From NCBI RefSeq assembly GCF_028290435.1, contig NZ_JAQGJV010000093.1, forward strand, positions 1 through 64,000: a DNA stretch of 64,000 nt, given 5' to 3'. This document shows positions 37,189 through 48,918 of this stretch, one piece after another. Source of the DNA: Devosia sp. (lineage in GTDB: Bacteria; Pseudomonadota; Alphaproteobacteria; Rhizobiales; Devosiaceae). A program made the translations under genes and the position numbers. Position 1 is the stretch's first letter. Every line of letters starts with the position of its first letter. The notes beneath the pieces were generated by a model. That model saw only the letters and a list, made by a program, of their open reading frames with translations. It was not told the DNA's origin and ran no database searches.

Positions 37189-37322
37189 CTTCACCTCTCC
37201 CCCTGGGGGAGAGGTCGACCCTCTTGGGTCGGGTGAGGGGGCCTTTCCCACGCACTCCACCCAGTAAAGGCCCCCTCACCCGGCGCTACGCGCCGACCTC
37301 TCCCCAAAGGGGCGAGGTGAAG
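37189..37322. repeat. Inverted pair of palindromic repeats (family A) between ileS and ribF
   Basis: Two family-A units facing each other: 37189-37243 (CTTCACCTCTCCCC to GGGTGAGGGGGCC) and 37269-37322 (GGCCCCCTCACCC to GGGGCGAGGTGAAG). Each unit has two internal hairpins, and as a pair they can also fold on each other. The outer ends match the repeats found inside cobN. Confidence 0.88.
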
Positions 37323-37327
37323 AACGA

Positions 37328-38302
37328 CTACCCGAAAAACCCCAGTCGCTTGTCCAATTCGCTCAACGGCTTGGCCTCGGCCAGCATCTTGCGGGCTTTG
37401 TTGCTGTCGCGGTTCATGGCGGTGATCAACTCATCAAGGCCGGAGAAGACTTCCTGGCCGCGGATGTGCTCGATCAGGCAGACCACGATGGTCTGGCCGT
37501 AGATGTCCTCGGAGAAATCGAACAGGTGTGTCTCGAAGGGCGGGCGCTGGTTGTTGAACATGGGCTTGCCATAGGCGGCGACGCCGTCGAACACCCGATC
37601 GCCCAAGCGGGCGCGCACGGCGTAGACGCCCTGGGCGAGCTGGAAATTGTCGTGGGTGACGGTGTTGGCGGTGGGATAGCCTAGCTCGCGGCCGCGCTGG
37701 TCGCCTTTGACGACGCAGCCTTCCATGAACCAGTGATACCCCAGAAGCCGATTGGCGGCGGCGATATCGCCTTCCGAAAGCGCGGCGCGGATGCGCGAGG
37801 AGGAGATGACCTCCGAGCCCTCGTCGAGCAGGTCGATGACCTCGACGGCAAAACCCTGGGCTTCTCCGGCGGCGGTGAGGAAGGTGGGGGTACCGCGGCG
37901 CTGGCGGCCGAAATGGAAATCAGCGCCGACGATGACGCCGGCGACGGCAAGTGCATCAACGAGGAAACGGGAGACGAAATCCTCGGCTTCGATCTGGGAG
38001 AAGGCGCGGTCGAAATTGAGGATGACGATGCCGTCGAGATCGAGCGCTTCGGCCAGGCGCGCCTTGGCGTTGCCATCGGTGAGCCGGTACATGAAGGGGC
38101 TGGGCGCGAAGACATCGCGCGGATGCGGCTCGAAGGTGAGCAGGATGGCCGGCACCCCCGCCTCGGCGGCGCGGCGGCGCAGCAGGTCGAACACCGATTG
38201 GTGGCCGCGGTGGAAGCCGTCGAAATTGCCGATGGCCACGTAAGCGCCGCGCAACGCAGCGGGGACAGTGTCGAGACTGGAGAGGCGGAGAAAGTCGGAC
38301 AT
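37328..38302 (-). CDS. ribF: Bifunctional riboflavin kinase / FAD synthetase
   Basis: Converts riboflavin to FMN and FAD. The 324-residue protein has the nucleotidyltransferase motifs GNFDGFHRGHQ (about 24) and SSSRIRAALSEG (about 168), and the C-terminal kinase domain with GYPTAN (about 208). The ATG at 38302 is preferred; the longer open frame upstream lies inside the neighbouring HAD gene. Five bases separate the two genes, so they form one transcription unit. Confidence 0.95.
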   Translation of the reverse strand: MSDFLRLSSLDTVPAALRGAYVAIGNFDGFHRGHQSVFDLLRRRAAEAGVPAILLTFEPHPRDVFAPSPFMYRLTDGNAKARLAEALDLDGIVILNFDRAFSQIEAEDFVSRFLVDALAVAGVIVGADFHFGRQRRGTPTFLTAAGEAQGFAVEVIDLLDEGSEVISSSRIRAALSEGDIAAANRLLGYHWFMEGCVVKGDQRGRELGYPTANTVTHDNFQLAQGVYAVRARLGDRVFDGVAAYGKPMFNNQRPPFETHLFDFSEDIYGQTIVVCLIEHIRGQEVFSGLDELITAMNRDSNKARKMLAEAKPLSELDKRLGFFG

Positions 38303-38307
38303 AGAGA

Positions 38308-39174
38308 CTACCAGCTTAGGCGCGGCAGGAAGCCGGCCATGTGGGCGCGGCTGGGGGCGACGAGATCGGCGATGGCTTGCGGGCTGGGTTTTCCGAAAGC
38401 ATCGAGTTCGGCGGCGTGGATGGAGCCGGTGACGAACAACAGGTCGATGCCGAACTGGGCGGCGCCGGTGGCGTCGGTGCGTACGCTGTCGCCGATGGCG
38501 AGAGTACGGGATTTTTCGAGCGAGCGGCCGACGGCGACTTCGGCCAAGCGGAAGGCTTCCTCGTAGATCGGCTGATAGGGCTTGCCGGCCATCAGCACCA
38601 TGCCGCCCATGGCGGCGTAGAGATCGCCCAAAGCGCCGCCGCAATAGATGATCTTGTCGCCATGCTCGACCACGCGGTCGGGATTGGCGCAGATCATGGG
38701 CAGCTTGCGGGCCAGCCAGAGCTTGGCGCGGTCGCGGTACATTTCGGGGGTGTCGTCATCGGTATCCAGATCGGTGACGACGACGACCTCGGCTTCCTCG
38801 GCCGTGGTGCGGCGGACGTTGAGGCCCTCGTAGAGCGCGTCGTCCTCGGTGGGCGGGCCGACATGATGGATCGGGCGGCCGGAATATTTGGCGATCATGA
38901 CGCGGGTAGCGTCGCCCGAGGAAACGATGGCGTCATAGGCTTCGCGCACCACGCCGAGGCGATCGAGCATCTCGATCAGCGGGGCGGAGGGGCGCGGCGC
39001 ATTGGTGATGAAGACCACCTTGCCGCCGGCTTTGCGATACTCGACGAGAGCGTCGACGGCGGAGGGGAAAGCGGCGACGCCGTTATGGACGACGCCCCAC
39101 ACGTCGCTGAGAACCGCATCGTAGCGGCCGGCAAGATCGGCTAGGCCGGAAATGGGAGGCAGGGGGGCGGTCAT
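38308..39174 (-). CDS. HAD-family sugar/nucleotide phosphatase (class IIA)
   Basis: A 288-residue HAD hydrolase of the TIGR01459-type group. Motif I reads LSDVWGVVHNG (about 22-32), so the nucleophile is the D of SDVWG; motif II ITNAP; the later motif is GDSVRTDATGAAQFG (about 236). Related proteins dephosphorylate small phosphate esters; the substrate is unknown. GGAG precedes the ATG. It sits before ribF, a gene pairing seen in Hyphomicrobiales, which could hint at flavin or FMN recycling. Confidence 0.88.
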   Translation of the reverse strand: MTAPLPPISGLADLAGRYDAVLSDVWGVVHNGVAAFPSAVDALVEYRKAGGKVVFITNAPRPSAPLIEMLDRLGVVREAYDAIVSSGDATRVMIAKYSGRPIHHVGPPTEDDALYEGLNVRRTTAEEAEVVVVTDLDTDDDTPEMYRDRAKLWLARKLPMICANPDRVVEHGDKIIYCGGALGDLYAAMGGMVLMAGKPYQPIYEEAFRLAEVAVGRSLEKSRTLAIGDSVRTDATGAAQFGIDLLFVTGSIHAAELDAFGKPSPQAIADLVAPSRAHMAGFLPRLSW

Positions 39175-39274
39175 CGGAGGCTCCGGAAGCGGGATTGCCT
39201 GGGGGTTCTATGGTGCAGGTTGCAGCCAGGATCAAGGGCGGAAGCAGCAATAGCGACGGCTGCCGGCGCATGGC

Positions 39275-39754
39275 TCATAGTCGGGCAATATGAAGGGCGA
39301 GCATGGCGGCGGTTTGCTCGGGGGTGGCGAGGTCGGTGACGATGATGTCGCTGAAGGTGCGCGCCGGATAGCCTTCGGCGTACATTTCGTGGATGCGGGC
39401 GCGCTCGCCGTCGTCGAGTTCGCGGGCGCCGCGGTTGGTGAGGGCGACGGCGAGCGGTGGGGCCAGGGTGGCGACGAAAAGGCGGGCATGGCGGGTGGCA
39501 CAGGCGGATTGGAGCATGGCGAAATCGCTGTCGCGCATGGGATAGGCGATGACCAGGACGGGTTCTGTCGCGGCGGTGATCTGGTCGGCAACCCAGAGCA
39601 CGGCGCGGTCGATCATCTGCTGAAAGGGGACGGATTCGGGTATGCCATGGTCATCGCCGTCGATGAAGCGGGCGCCGGGGAGCAGAGCGGCGAGCGCCCG
39701 GCCGGTGGTGGTCTTCCCCGAATTGATAGAGCCATTGAGCACGACGACGATCAT
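39275..39754 (-). CDS. Small P-loop kinase of unknown substrate
   Basis: A 159-residue P-loop protein of the shikimate/adenylate-kinase fold, with Walker A NGSINSGKTT at residue 7. An FIDGDDHG segment (about 30) fits a substrate-binding DxD. No shikimate-kinase-specific motifs are evident. GGGAG precedes the ATG. It stands alone in a minus-strand run. Confidence 0.75.
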   Translation of the reverse strand: MIVVVLNGSINSGKTTTGRALAALLPGARFIDGDDHGIPESVPFQQMIDRAVLWVADQITAATEPVLVIAYPMRDSDFAMLQSACATRHARLFVATLAPPLAVALTNRGARELDDGERARIHEMYAEGYPARTFSDIIVTDLATPEQTAAMLALHIARL

Positions 39755-39793
39755 GCGCGTGCTCCCTTCATCGGCCGCCGGCGCGGTTGGCGA

Positions 39794-41068
39794 TCAGGCT
39801 ATGCCTTCGGCCCGACGCAGAACCGGCGCGGCGGTCTTGGGACGCTCCAGCATCAGGTCGGGACGGACCGGGCCGGGCGCGGCAATGTGCGGGCCCTGAA
39901 TCTGGGCGATGCCGATATCGAGCAGTTCGAGAATCTGGCGCTCGCTGACGACGCCGGTGGCCATCAGGCTGACGCCAAAACGGTTGAGGTAGTTGGCGAT
40001 ATCGGAGGCGTGGAAATCGGTGAAGGCTTCGGGCGCATCGATGAAGCGGGTGGCATCGACGCGCAGCGAACGAACCCCCTGCCCGGCCAGTTCGGCGACA
40101 TCGACGCGCAGCGACTTGACCTCGGACAGCGAGAAACCGGCGCCCTTCTTGACCAGCCCGTCGACAATGGCGCGTTCGCCGGCCGCCAGCATCTGCCATT
40201 CGGCTTCGGTAACGACGAAAACCATGCTGGACGCGATGGCGCGGTTGGCTTCGAGCGAGACGATGAGCTGTTCGGAGGCGACCCATTCGCCCAGCGTGGC
40301 GCGCGATAGCGGAATGAACAGATTGATCGGCTGATCGGCGCTGCGCGAGCGGCGGCCGATGGCGATGGCCTCGATCAGGCCCAGCCCTTCGATGTGACGC
40401 AGCACGTCTTCATTGCTCTGGCGGGGCATGAAGGCGGCGCGGTCGGCCAGCTCGCCATTATCCAGCATCAGGCGCGGCACTAAGTCGTAGCCATGCGGGC
40501 GGCGCTGCGGCAGCGTGATGATGGGCTGCACATGATAGATGAGACGGTTTTCGGCGAGCGCCTGACGCAGGGTTTCGATCGGGATCAGGGGCGGCTCGGG
40601 CTCGCGTTGTACCGGCACCGCGACGGGTTGGGGCGTTTGTGTGACGATGGCGGGAACGGCGGCCAGGGGCGTCGGCGCGGCGCTAAACTGCGGCTTGTTG
40701 GCGCGTTCCTCGATATCGGAGACGGCCTCGGCGATCTGGCGGATGACGGTACCCAGCACGGACACGTCAGCTTCGACGCCTTCGAGACGCCGGCCGGCAT
40801 TGAGATCGGCCAAGGCATTGACGCGCTGACCCAGCGTGGTGCCGACCTGCCCCTCGGCGGCCAGCAGCAATCCAAGATCCTCGATGGCCTTTTCCAGGCG
40901 ATTCTCGGCGCGCTGACGCAGGCTGCGCTCCATCAAGACCACCGCGACGGCAGAAAAGCTCAGGGCAGCCATGATGGCCTCGGCAGGCGTGAACGTCAGC
41001 CCGAAATAGGCCGTGCAGCCGACGCCAAGCGCCGCCAACGCTATGAATGTGTAAACCAATACCTGCAC
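39794..41068 (-). CDS. Membrane protein with degenerate EAL domain
   Basis: A 424-residue protein with two N-terminal membrane segments (about 3-22 and 29-46), a predicted coiled-coil linker (about 50-120), a Pro-rich stretch and a C-terminal EAL-fold domain (about 165-405). EAL domains hydrolyse cyclic di-GMP, but the key motifs are altered: EAL reads DLV (GYDLVPRL), the metal-binding DDFG loop reads VKKGAG, and the Lys of the next motif is Arg. It is probably inactive as a phosphodiesterase and may act as a c-di-GMP sensor or protein-binding scaffold. Start GTG 41068. Confidence 0.85.
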   Translation of the reverse strand: MQVLVYTFIALAALGVGCTAYFGLTFTPAEAIMAALSFSAVAVVLMERSLRQRAENRLEKAIEDLGLLLAAEGQVGTTLGQRVNALADLNAGRRLEGVEADVSVLGTVIRQIAEAVSDIEERANKPQFSAAPTPLAAVPAIVTQTPQPVAVPVQREPEPPLIPIETLRQALAENRLIYHVQPIITLPQRRPHGYDLVPRLMLDNGELADRAAFMPRQSNEDVLRHIEGLGLIEAIAIGRRSRSADQPINLFIPLSRATLGEWVASEQLIVSLEANRAIASSMVFVVTEAEWQMLAAGERAIVDGLVKKGAGFSLSEVKSLRVDVAELAGQGVRSLRVDATRFIDAPEAFTDFHASDIANYLNRFGVSLMATGVVSERQILELLDIGIAQIQGPHIAAPGPVRPDLMLERPKTAAPVLRRAEGIA

Positions 41069-41270
41069 GAGCGGTCCGCAATCGCTTGAGTGGGCCGGGA
41101 TTCGGCATAGCTCTCATAGCATTGACAGCGGGCGCACAAAAGCTGTGACCAGCCAGTATTCCGTGGGTAATTTTTTGAGGGAGATCAGGCAGCTAGTGAA
41201 GCCGACGACGGGCGGGGTGGGCGCGGCGGCGCAGTGTCGCAGGGGTGAACCACTGCAGGGCACGTCCATT

Positions 41271-42479
41271 TCAGGCCCCAAAGTGGCTCCAGGCGCTGGA
41301 AAAATAGCGTTTGTACACAGGCAGGAGCGCCGCGCCCTTGGCGGCAGCGAACGCGCCGAGGTGGCCGATGGCCACCACCGGTCGACCGCTGCGCAGCACC
41401 GGCAGCAGCGCCAGATGGTGCTGCACGCGCTGCAGCAGGCGCTCGACGACAGGACGCGGCATGGAGCCATCAATGCTGGCCTTATCGAGTTCGACCATAG
41501 CCTGCGTGGTCATGGCGGCCTGGGCCAGCGCGCGCCCGGCATCGTCGAGCCAGGCGGTGGCATGAGGCTCAAGCGTGTCCCAATCCCAATCCTGGGGGCT
41601 GCAAGGCGGCGGGGTTACGCCCACTTCGCGCAGCCAGCGTTCGAAAGCGGTGATCGAGGCGACCCGGTGCACGAAGCTGGGCGCGCCGTGACGATCGGAC
41701 ACCATGATGGCGCCCAGATTTGCCGCATTGCCGGTGGGACCTTCCCACAGGCGGCCATCGGCGATGATCCCCGCCCCGATATAGGCGCCGACATGGAAAT
41801 AGGCGAAACCGGTGGGGCGCGGGTCAGGCAGCGCAATAATTTCGGCCCAGCAGGCGGCGCTGCCATCGTTGAACCATTCGGTGGGCAGGCCGGTATCGGC
41901 AGCGATGCGGGCAGCGATGTCGATCGCTTCCCAAAGCGGCTGCTGCTCGGGGTGGGTCAAGAACATTTCGACGTTCCGCCCCATCGCGGTGGGAGAGGCG
42001 ACGCCGACACCAACGAGACGGGCTCGCTGTTGCGGCGTCAGCCCCGCGACGAGGTCAGCGATCCTCGTGGCGATTTCGGCAAACAGCGTCGTTGCATCGG
42101 GATAGGCATAAGCGCGGCGCTCATGGGACAGCACCTTGCCGGTCAGGTTGACCAGCGTCACCTGAACGTGGCGCCAGCCGATCTCGACACCGATGGAATA
42201 AGCACCATCAGGATTGAGGAACAAGGGCGTCGCCGGCTGGCCGCGGCGGCCACGCAGCACCTGGCCGCGCACGATAAGGCCACGATCCTCCAGATCGGAA
42301 ATGATTCGCGAGGTCGTTTGGGGACCCAGGCCCGAGCGGCGCGCCAGATCGGCATTGGAGGAGCCCGGGATAATCGCAATCAGGCTTAACACGGCCCGTT
42401 CATTGGCAATGCGCACGCCAGCCTGGGGCACGCCGCGCCCCACTGGACTCAACTCATCAGGATCATCCGTCTTGCTCAT
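41271..42479 (-). CDS. ROK-family transcriptional regulator
   Basis: A 402-residue protein with an N-terminal winged helix (about 28-78, SNADLARRSGLGPQTTSRIISDLE) and a ROK sugar-kinase-like body. The ROK signature GAGIIADGRLWEGPTGNAANLGAI is at about 240. The zinc-binding C-G-C-x(n)-G-C motif that ROK proteins normally have after it is missing, replaced by HRVASITAFERW. It may therefore sense a ligand without the usual zinc site. It is divergent from the sigma-54 activator, with a TTTGG-N11-CCAAA inverted repeat at 42535-42555 in the shared region as a possible site. Confidence 0.88.
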   Translation of the reverse strand: MSKTDDPDELSPVGRGVPQAGVRIANERAVLSLIAIIPGSSNADLARRSGLGPQTTSRIISDLEDRGLIVRGQVLRGRRGQPATPLFLNPDGAYSIGVEIGWRHVQVTLVNLTGKVLSHERRAYAYPDATTLFAEIATRIADLVAGLTPQQRARLVGVGVASPTAMGRNVEMFLTHPEQQPLWEAIDIAARIAADTGLPTEWFNDGSAACWAEIIALPDPRPTGFAYFHVGAYIGAGIIADGRLWEGPTGNAANLGAIMVSDRHGAPSFVHRVASITAFERWLREVGVTPPPCSPQDWDWDTLEPHATAWLDDAGRALAQAAMTTQAMVELDKASIDGSMPRPVVERLLQRVQHHLALLPVLRSGRPVVAIGHLGAFAAAKGAALLPVYKRYFSSAWSHFGA

Positions 42480-42676
42480 GGCGGCAGACTTAATCGGGAG
42501 TTTGGGCTGTGATCAAGAGCCATGGAAATGCGTATTTGGCCTAATTGCGACCAAACCGGAACGGAAAATTTACCCTGTTCACGAACAATCAAACGCAACA
42601 CCGCCTGTTCGCGTGGCTGCATAACGTTTTGCCGCCCGCGCCGAGAAGGTGAAAAGAAACAACGAGGACGCGCTGC

Positions 42677-44104
<1,428 letters not shown>

Positions 44105-44123
44105 GCTTTCGATTTGTTGCCAT

Positions 44124-44144
44124 CTGTATCGTGACGTGATACAG
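44124..44144. promoter_or_regulatory. Palindromic operator of higBA
   Basis: CTGTATC-N7-GATACAG, perfect 7-base arms, located 14 bases before the higB start codon. Position and symmetry fit the autoregulatory site of the HigA antitoxin. Confidence 0.7.
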
Positions 44145-44157
44145 ATATGGATCGTTG

Positions 44158-44439
44158 ATGATTGCGTCGTTCAAAGGCAAATTCGCCGAGAAGGTCGCCG
44201 CCGGGTTGGCTCCAAAAGGCTTTCCCGCGGACCTATTGCGGTCGGCGCAGCGGAAGCTGTTCATGGTGGAGCATGCTCTCGAACTAAAGGACTTGATGTC
44301 GCCGCCCGGCAACCGCCTTGAGGCTCTCAAGGGCAACCGGGCTGGGCAACACTCAATCCGCATCAATGAGCAATGGCGCATCTGCCTGCGCTGGGAAGAC
44401 GGCGGGGCCCATGAGGTTGAAATCGTCGACTATCACTGA
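44158..44439 (+). CDS. higB: RelE/HigB-family toxin
   Basis: A 93-residue toxin of the HigB type (plasmid-maintenance killer family), likely a ribosome-dependent mRNA interferase. Recognisable parts are NRLEALKGNRAGQHSIRINEQWRI(C) and the C-terminal EIVDYH, both typical. ATG 44158 is chosen over TTG 44155. Toxin before antitoxin is the normal HigBA order; higA follows after 31 bases. Confidence 0.92.
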   Translation: MIASFKGKFAEKVAAGLAPKGFPADLLRSAQRKLFMVEHALELKDLMSPPGNRLEALKGNRAGQHSIRINEQWRICLRWEDGGAHEVEIVDYH

Positions 44440-44470
44440 TGCACAAACGTCGGGCAAACAGGAAGATCGA

Positions 44471-44770
44471 ATGCACACTCAAGCTATTGTGGCGATCCAT
44501 CCGGGCGAAATCCTGCGCGAGGAATATCTGGCTCCGCTGGGATTGTCGGCCTATGCGCTCGCAAAGAAACTAGGCGTTCCGCGAACCCGTATCGAGCGCC
44601 TGGTGGCCGAAAGCACACCTGTCACCACCAATACCGCATTGCGCCTTGCCAAGTTTTTCGACACGACGCCGCAATTCTGGATGAGCATGCAGACTGCATT
44701 CGACCTGAGCCAGGAAGCCATGGCCATCGCTGAGGACCTGGAGAAAATCCAGGCGATGAAGGCGGCCTAG
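44471..44770 (+). CDS. higA: HigA antitoxin, HTH type
   Basis: A 99-residue antitoxin and repressor of the HigA/VapI family: HPGEILREEYLAPLGLSAYALAK and the helix-turn-helix continuing through RIERLV and TNTALRLAKFF. The ATG has AGGAAG five bases upstream. It should neutralise HigB and bind the palindrome at 44124-44144. Confidence 0.93.
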   Translation: MHTQAIVAIHPGEILREEYLAPLGLSAYALAKKLGVPRTRIERLVAESTPVTTNTALRLAKFFDTTPQFWMSMQTAFDLSQEAMAIAEDLEKIQAMKAA

Positions 44771-44792
44771 CTCTTAGGTAGTGTGGACACGC

Positions 44793-45827
44793 CTAAGGCG
44801 TATTGGCTTCGCGGGATTTGACGCGGTCGAGGCCGAGGCGGTGTTCGCGCAGGATGACGACGATGCCTGAGGCGATGACGATGGCGGCGCCGATGAGCAT
44901 GGGCACGGTGGGGACTTCGGCGAAGGCGAAATAGCCGACCAAGAGGCCGAGCAGCAGCGACGTATATTCAAAGGGAGCAATGACCGACATATCGGCGTGG
45001 CGATAGCTCGCCGTCATCATGATCTGGGCGATGCCACCCGCGAAGCCAGCGAGAATCAGGAACACGACATGTTCGGGCGAGGGCCAGACCCAGCCGAACG
45101 GAATGGTGACCAATGAGATGGTGCTGGCGCTGATGAAGAAGTAGAGCACGATGGTTTCGGTGCGTTCGGTCTGCACCAGGCGACGCACCTGCATCATGGC
45201 GAAGGCGGCGCAGACGGCACCACCAAGGGCCGCGATGGCGCCGACGGTTTCGCCCCACCCCATTGCACTTTGGCCCGAAAATACCGTCAGGCGGGGCCAC
45301 AGCATGATGCCGACGCCAACGAGGCCGATCAGCACCGCCGACCAGCGGATGAAGTGGACTTGCTCCTTGAGCATGATGGCGCTGAACACGACGATCAGGA
45401 GCGGCGAGGCGTAGCCGATGGCGATGGCCTCGGGCAGCGGCAGCTTGGTGAGCGCGTAAAAACTCAGGCCCATCGAGATAACGCCGATCAGGCCGCGCAG
45501 GAAATGGCCCCAAGGATTGGCAGTCTTGAAGCCGACCCGTAACTGGCGCTGCCAGGCGAGGTAGACCAGCACCGGCACGATCGCGAACAGGCAGCGGTAG
45601 AATACCAATTGGCCGGCAGGCACGTTGCCGGTGGCCTTGAGCAGCGCCGACATGACGACGAAAATGCAGACCGAGCCGACCTTGAGCATGATGCCGCGCA
45701 TCGGCCCGTCCATGATCCCCGTTGGGGTGGCGGGAACATATGGTGCGGGCGGGATGGTCACGGGACGCTCAAGGTTGGTGAGAAGGCGAAGAGGTAAACT
45801 GTGCTTGACGGCCACGGCTCGCGCCAT
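44793..45827 (-). CDS. EamA/DMT-family transporter
   Basis: A 344-residue membrane protein with ten predicted segments arranged as two EamA repeats, as in drug/metabolite exporters related to S-adenosylmethionine or amino-acid carriers. The N-terminal 40 residues before the first segment are unusual and poorly conserved in such proteins; the true start may be an in-frame ATG at 45710 (MDGPMRG). Substrate unknown. Confidence 0.85.
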   Translation of the reverse strand: MARAVAVKHSLPLRLLTNLERPVTIPPAPYVPATPTGIMDGPMRGIMLKVGSVCIFVVMSALLKATGNVPAGQLVFYRCLFAIVPVLVYLAWQRQLRVGFKTANPWGHFLRGLIGVISMGLSFYALTKLPLPEAIAIGYASPLLIVVFSAIMLKEQVHFIRWSAVLIGLVGVGIMLWPRLTVFSGQSAMGWGETVGAIAALGGAVCAAFAMMQVRRLVQTERTETIVLYFFISASTISLVTIPFGWVWPSPEHVVFLILAGFAGGIAQIMMTASYRHADMSVIAPFEYTSLLLGLLVGYFAFAEVPTVPMLIGAAIVIASGIVVILREHRLGLDRVKSREANTP

Positions 45828-45851
45828 GGTCCGTCAAGGATTTGGATTGGT

Positions 45852-46055
45852 CTAGCGCGGCTTGGCCTCGGCTTTGACCAGCTTGGCCTTGGCCTGGGTG
45901 GCGGTGGCGAAGGCCTTGTGCTCGGGACCGCTGATGGTGCCGGATTTCACCACGCTGCCCTGGGCATCGACAAGCTCCCACAGCCAGTTGGAATTGGGGC
46001 CACTGCCGCCCTTGAGGCGGAGGCGGATCGTCAGGTTTTCGGTTTTTTCGGTCAT
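45852..46055 (-). CDS. Small basic protein of unknown function
   Basis: A 67-residue protein, Lys/Ala-rich at the C-terminus (ATATQAKAKLVKAEAKPR). AAGGGAAC directly precedes the ATG, which supports translation. No family recognised; it lies between the DMT transporter gene and a DUF427 gene. Confidence 0.6.
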   Translation of the reverse strand: MTEKTENLTIRLRLKGGSGPNSNWLWELVDAQGSVVKSGTISGPEHKAFATATQAKAKLVKAEAKPR

Positions 46056-46127
46056 GTTCCCTTATGCAACAGCAATCGTTACGGCGAAAGGGCGAAAGGG
46101 GCAGTTTCCGGAACGCGCCCGTCGCGC

Positions 46128-46490
46128 TTAGACCTCGCTGGTGCGGTATTCGATCTTGTCGCCCCAGAAAGCCAGGTGATCGCGGATCGGTTCGACCAGG
46201 GGGCACGGGTCGGGGTAGTACCAGACGCCGTCCGCGCCGGTCGCGGTCAGGGTCTTGATGGTGTAGTAGGAAGCGTCGCCCTTATAAGGACAGTGCGTGT
46301 GGGTTTCGGACGCTTCCAGGATATCGGGTCGCACGTCCTCGCGCGGAATATAGATGCGCAACGGAGCGCCGGGTTCATCGAGTTCAAGCGCGTTGAGGGA
46401 AGAGGCGATCTCGGCGTCATCAAAGATCACATGCACGCGGCCCTTGGCCGGAGCGATCTTGATATCCTTGTCCAGACATTGTCCCGTCAT
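46128..46490 (-). CDS. DUF427 family protein
   Basis: A 120-residue protein with the DUF427 pattern: ESTNALELDEPG-like start, then YIPREDV, THCPYKGDASYYTI and WYYPDPCPLVEPIRDHLAFW. The family has an unusual compact beta fold with conserved Cys, Lys and Tyr; its biochemical role is unproven. It is divergent from groES and close to its promoter. Confidence 0.9.
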   Translation of the reverse strand: MTGQCLDKDIKIAPAKGRVHVIFDDAEIASSLNALELDEPGAPLRIYIPREDVRPDILEASETHTHCPYKGDASYYTIKTLTATGADGVWYYPDPCPLVEPIRDHLAFWGDKIEYRTSEV

Positions 46491-46560
46491 GATTGGCTGC
46501 CATCTGTTTGGTTGTCGGTAAGCTGTTAACGCATGAGCGACGAAGTCGGTTCAAGCGTTC

Positions 46561-46589
46561 TTGACTCGGTTCACCCTCCTCCCTATATC
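46561..46589 (+). promoter_or_regulatory. Promoter of groESL
   Basis: TTGACT, 17 bases, then TATATC: a near-consensus sigma-70-type promoter. Transcription should begin just before or at the CIRCE element. Confidence 0.65.
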
Positions 46590-46601
46590 CCCGACAGCCT
46601 G

Positions 46602-46628
46602 TTAGCACTCTAAGATTGTGAGTGCTAA
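46602..46628 (+). promoter_or_regulatory. CIRCE operator (HrcA site) of groESL
   Basis: TTAGCACTC-N9-GAGTGCTAA, a perfect match to the CIRCE element bound by HrcA. It lies 46 bases before the groES start, in the early transcribed region. Heat shock should relieve repression. Confidence 0.97.
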
Positions 46629-46674
46629 TTTCGGTGCACAAATTGCATTCCAGTTCGATGCCATAGGAGCAAAC

Positions 46675-46965
46675 ATGAGCTTCCGTCCCCTGCACGACCG
46701 CGTGGTCGTCCGCCGTCTCGACAGCGAAGAAAAGACCAAAGGCGGGATCATCATCCCCGATACCGCTAAGGAAAAGCCCTCCGAGGGCGTCGTCGTGGCC
46801 GTTGGCCCCGGCGCTCGTGACGAGCAGGGCGTGCGCGTCCTCCCCGACGTTTCGGCCGGCGACCGCATCCTGTTCGGCAAGTGGAGCGGCACCGAAGTCA
46901 AGGTCGACGGCGAAGACCTGCTGATCATGAAAGAATCCGACATCATGGGCATCATCGAAGGCTAA
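46675..46965 (+). CDS. groES: Co-chaperonin GroES
   Basis: The 96-residue lid of the GroEL chamber. The N-terminal [13 protein letters not shown], the mobile loop ([12 protein letters not shown]) and the C-terminal ILFGKWSG...[13 protein letters not shown] are all typical. AGGAG lies seven bases upstream. GroEL follows after 55 bases. Confidence 0.98.
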   Translation: MSFRPLHDRVVVRRLDSEEKTKGGIIIPDTAKEKPSEGVVVAVGPGARDEQGVRVLPDVSAGDRILFGKWSGTEVKVDGEDLLIMKESDIMGIIEG

Positions 46966-47008
46966 GGCTCGCGCCCTGCCCTTTCGGTCTGCCCTTTTCC
47001 GTTTTTAA

Positions 47009-48678
<1,670 letters not shown>

Positions 48679-48703
48679 ATTCCTTTCGCTCACGGGCCGT
48701 TTC

Positions 48704-48731
48704 GTATTCAGTCCTCAAGGGGACTGAATAC
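48704..48731. repeat. 11-base inverted repeat downstream of groEL
   Basis: GTATTCAGTCC and GGACTGAATAC separated by six bases: a perfect 11-base-pair hairpin. No T-run follows. It may stabilise the 3' end of the groESL mRNA. Confidence 0.6.
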
Positions 48732-48833
48732 TGGCCCTGCGCGGGCGCGGCAGACGCCTGCCGGACTGCCTTGCAGCCTGGAAGAAACAAAGAGCTACAA
48801 GGTCTCGTAACTTCCCAGTCACGGACTTTGCAG

Positions 48834-48862
48834 AAGGCGCGGTGGAAACACCGCGCCTTTTT
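48834..48862 (+). terminator. Rho-independent terminator downstream of groESL
   Basis: AAGGCGCGGTG-GAAA-CACCGCGCCTT followed by T's: an 11-base-pair stem with a GNRA-type GAAA tetraloop, about 170 bases after groEL. It is a textbook intrinsic terminator on the plus strand. Confidence 0.9.
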
Positions 48863-48918
48863 CGTTGCCCCAAATCCGCCGTGACGGCACCGCAGGGTGA
48901 TGCATTCGGGAGGATTGA

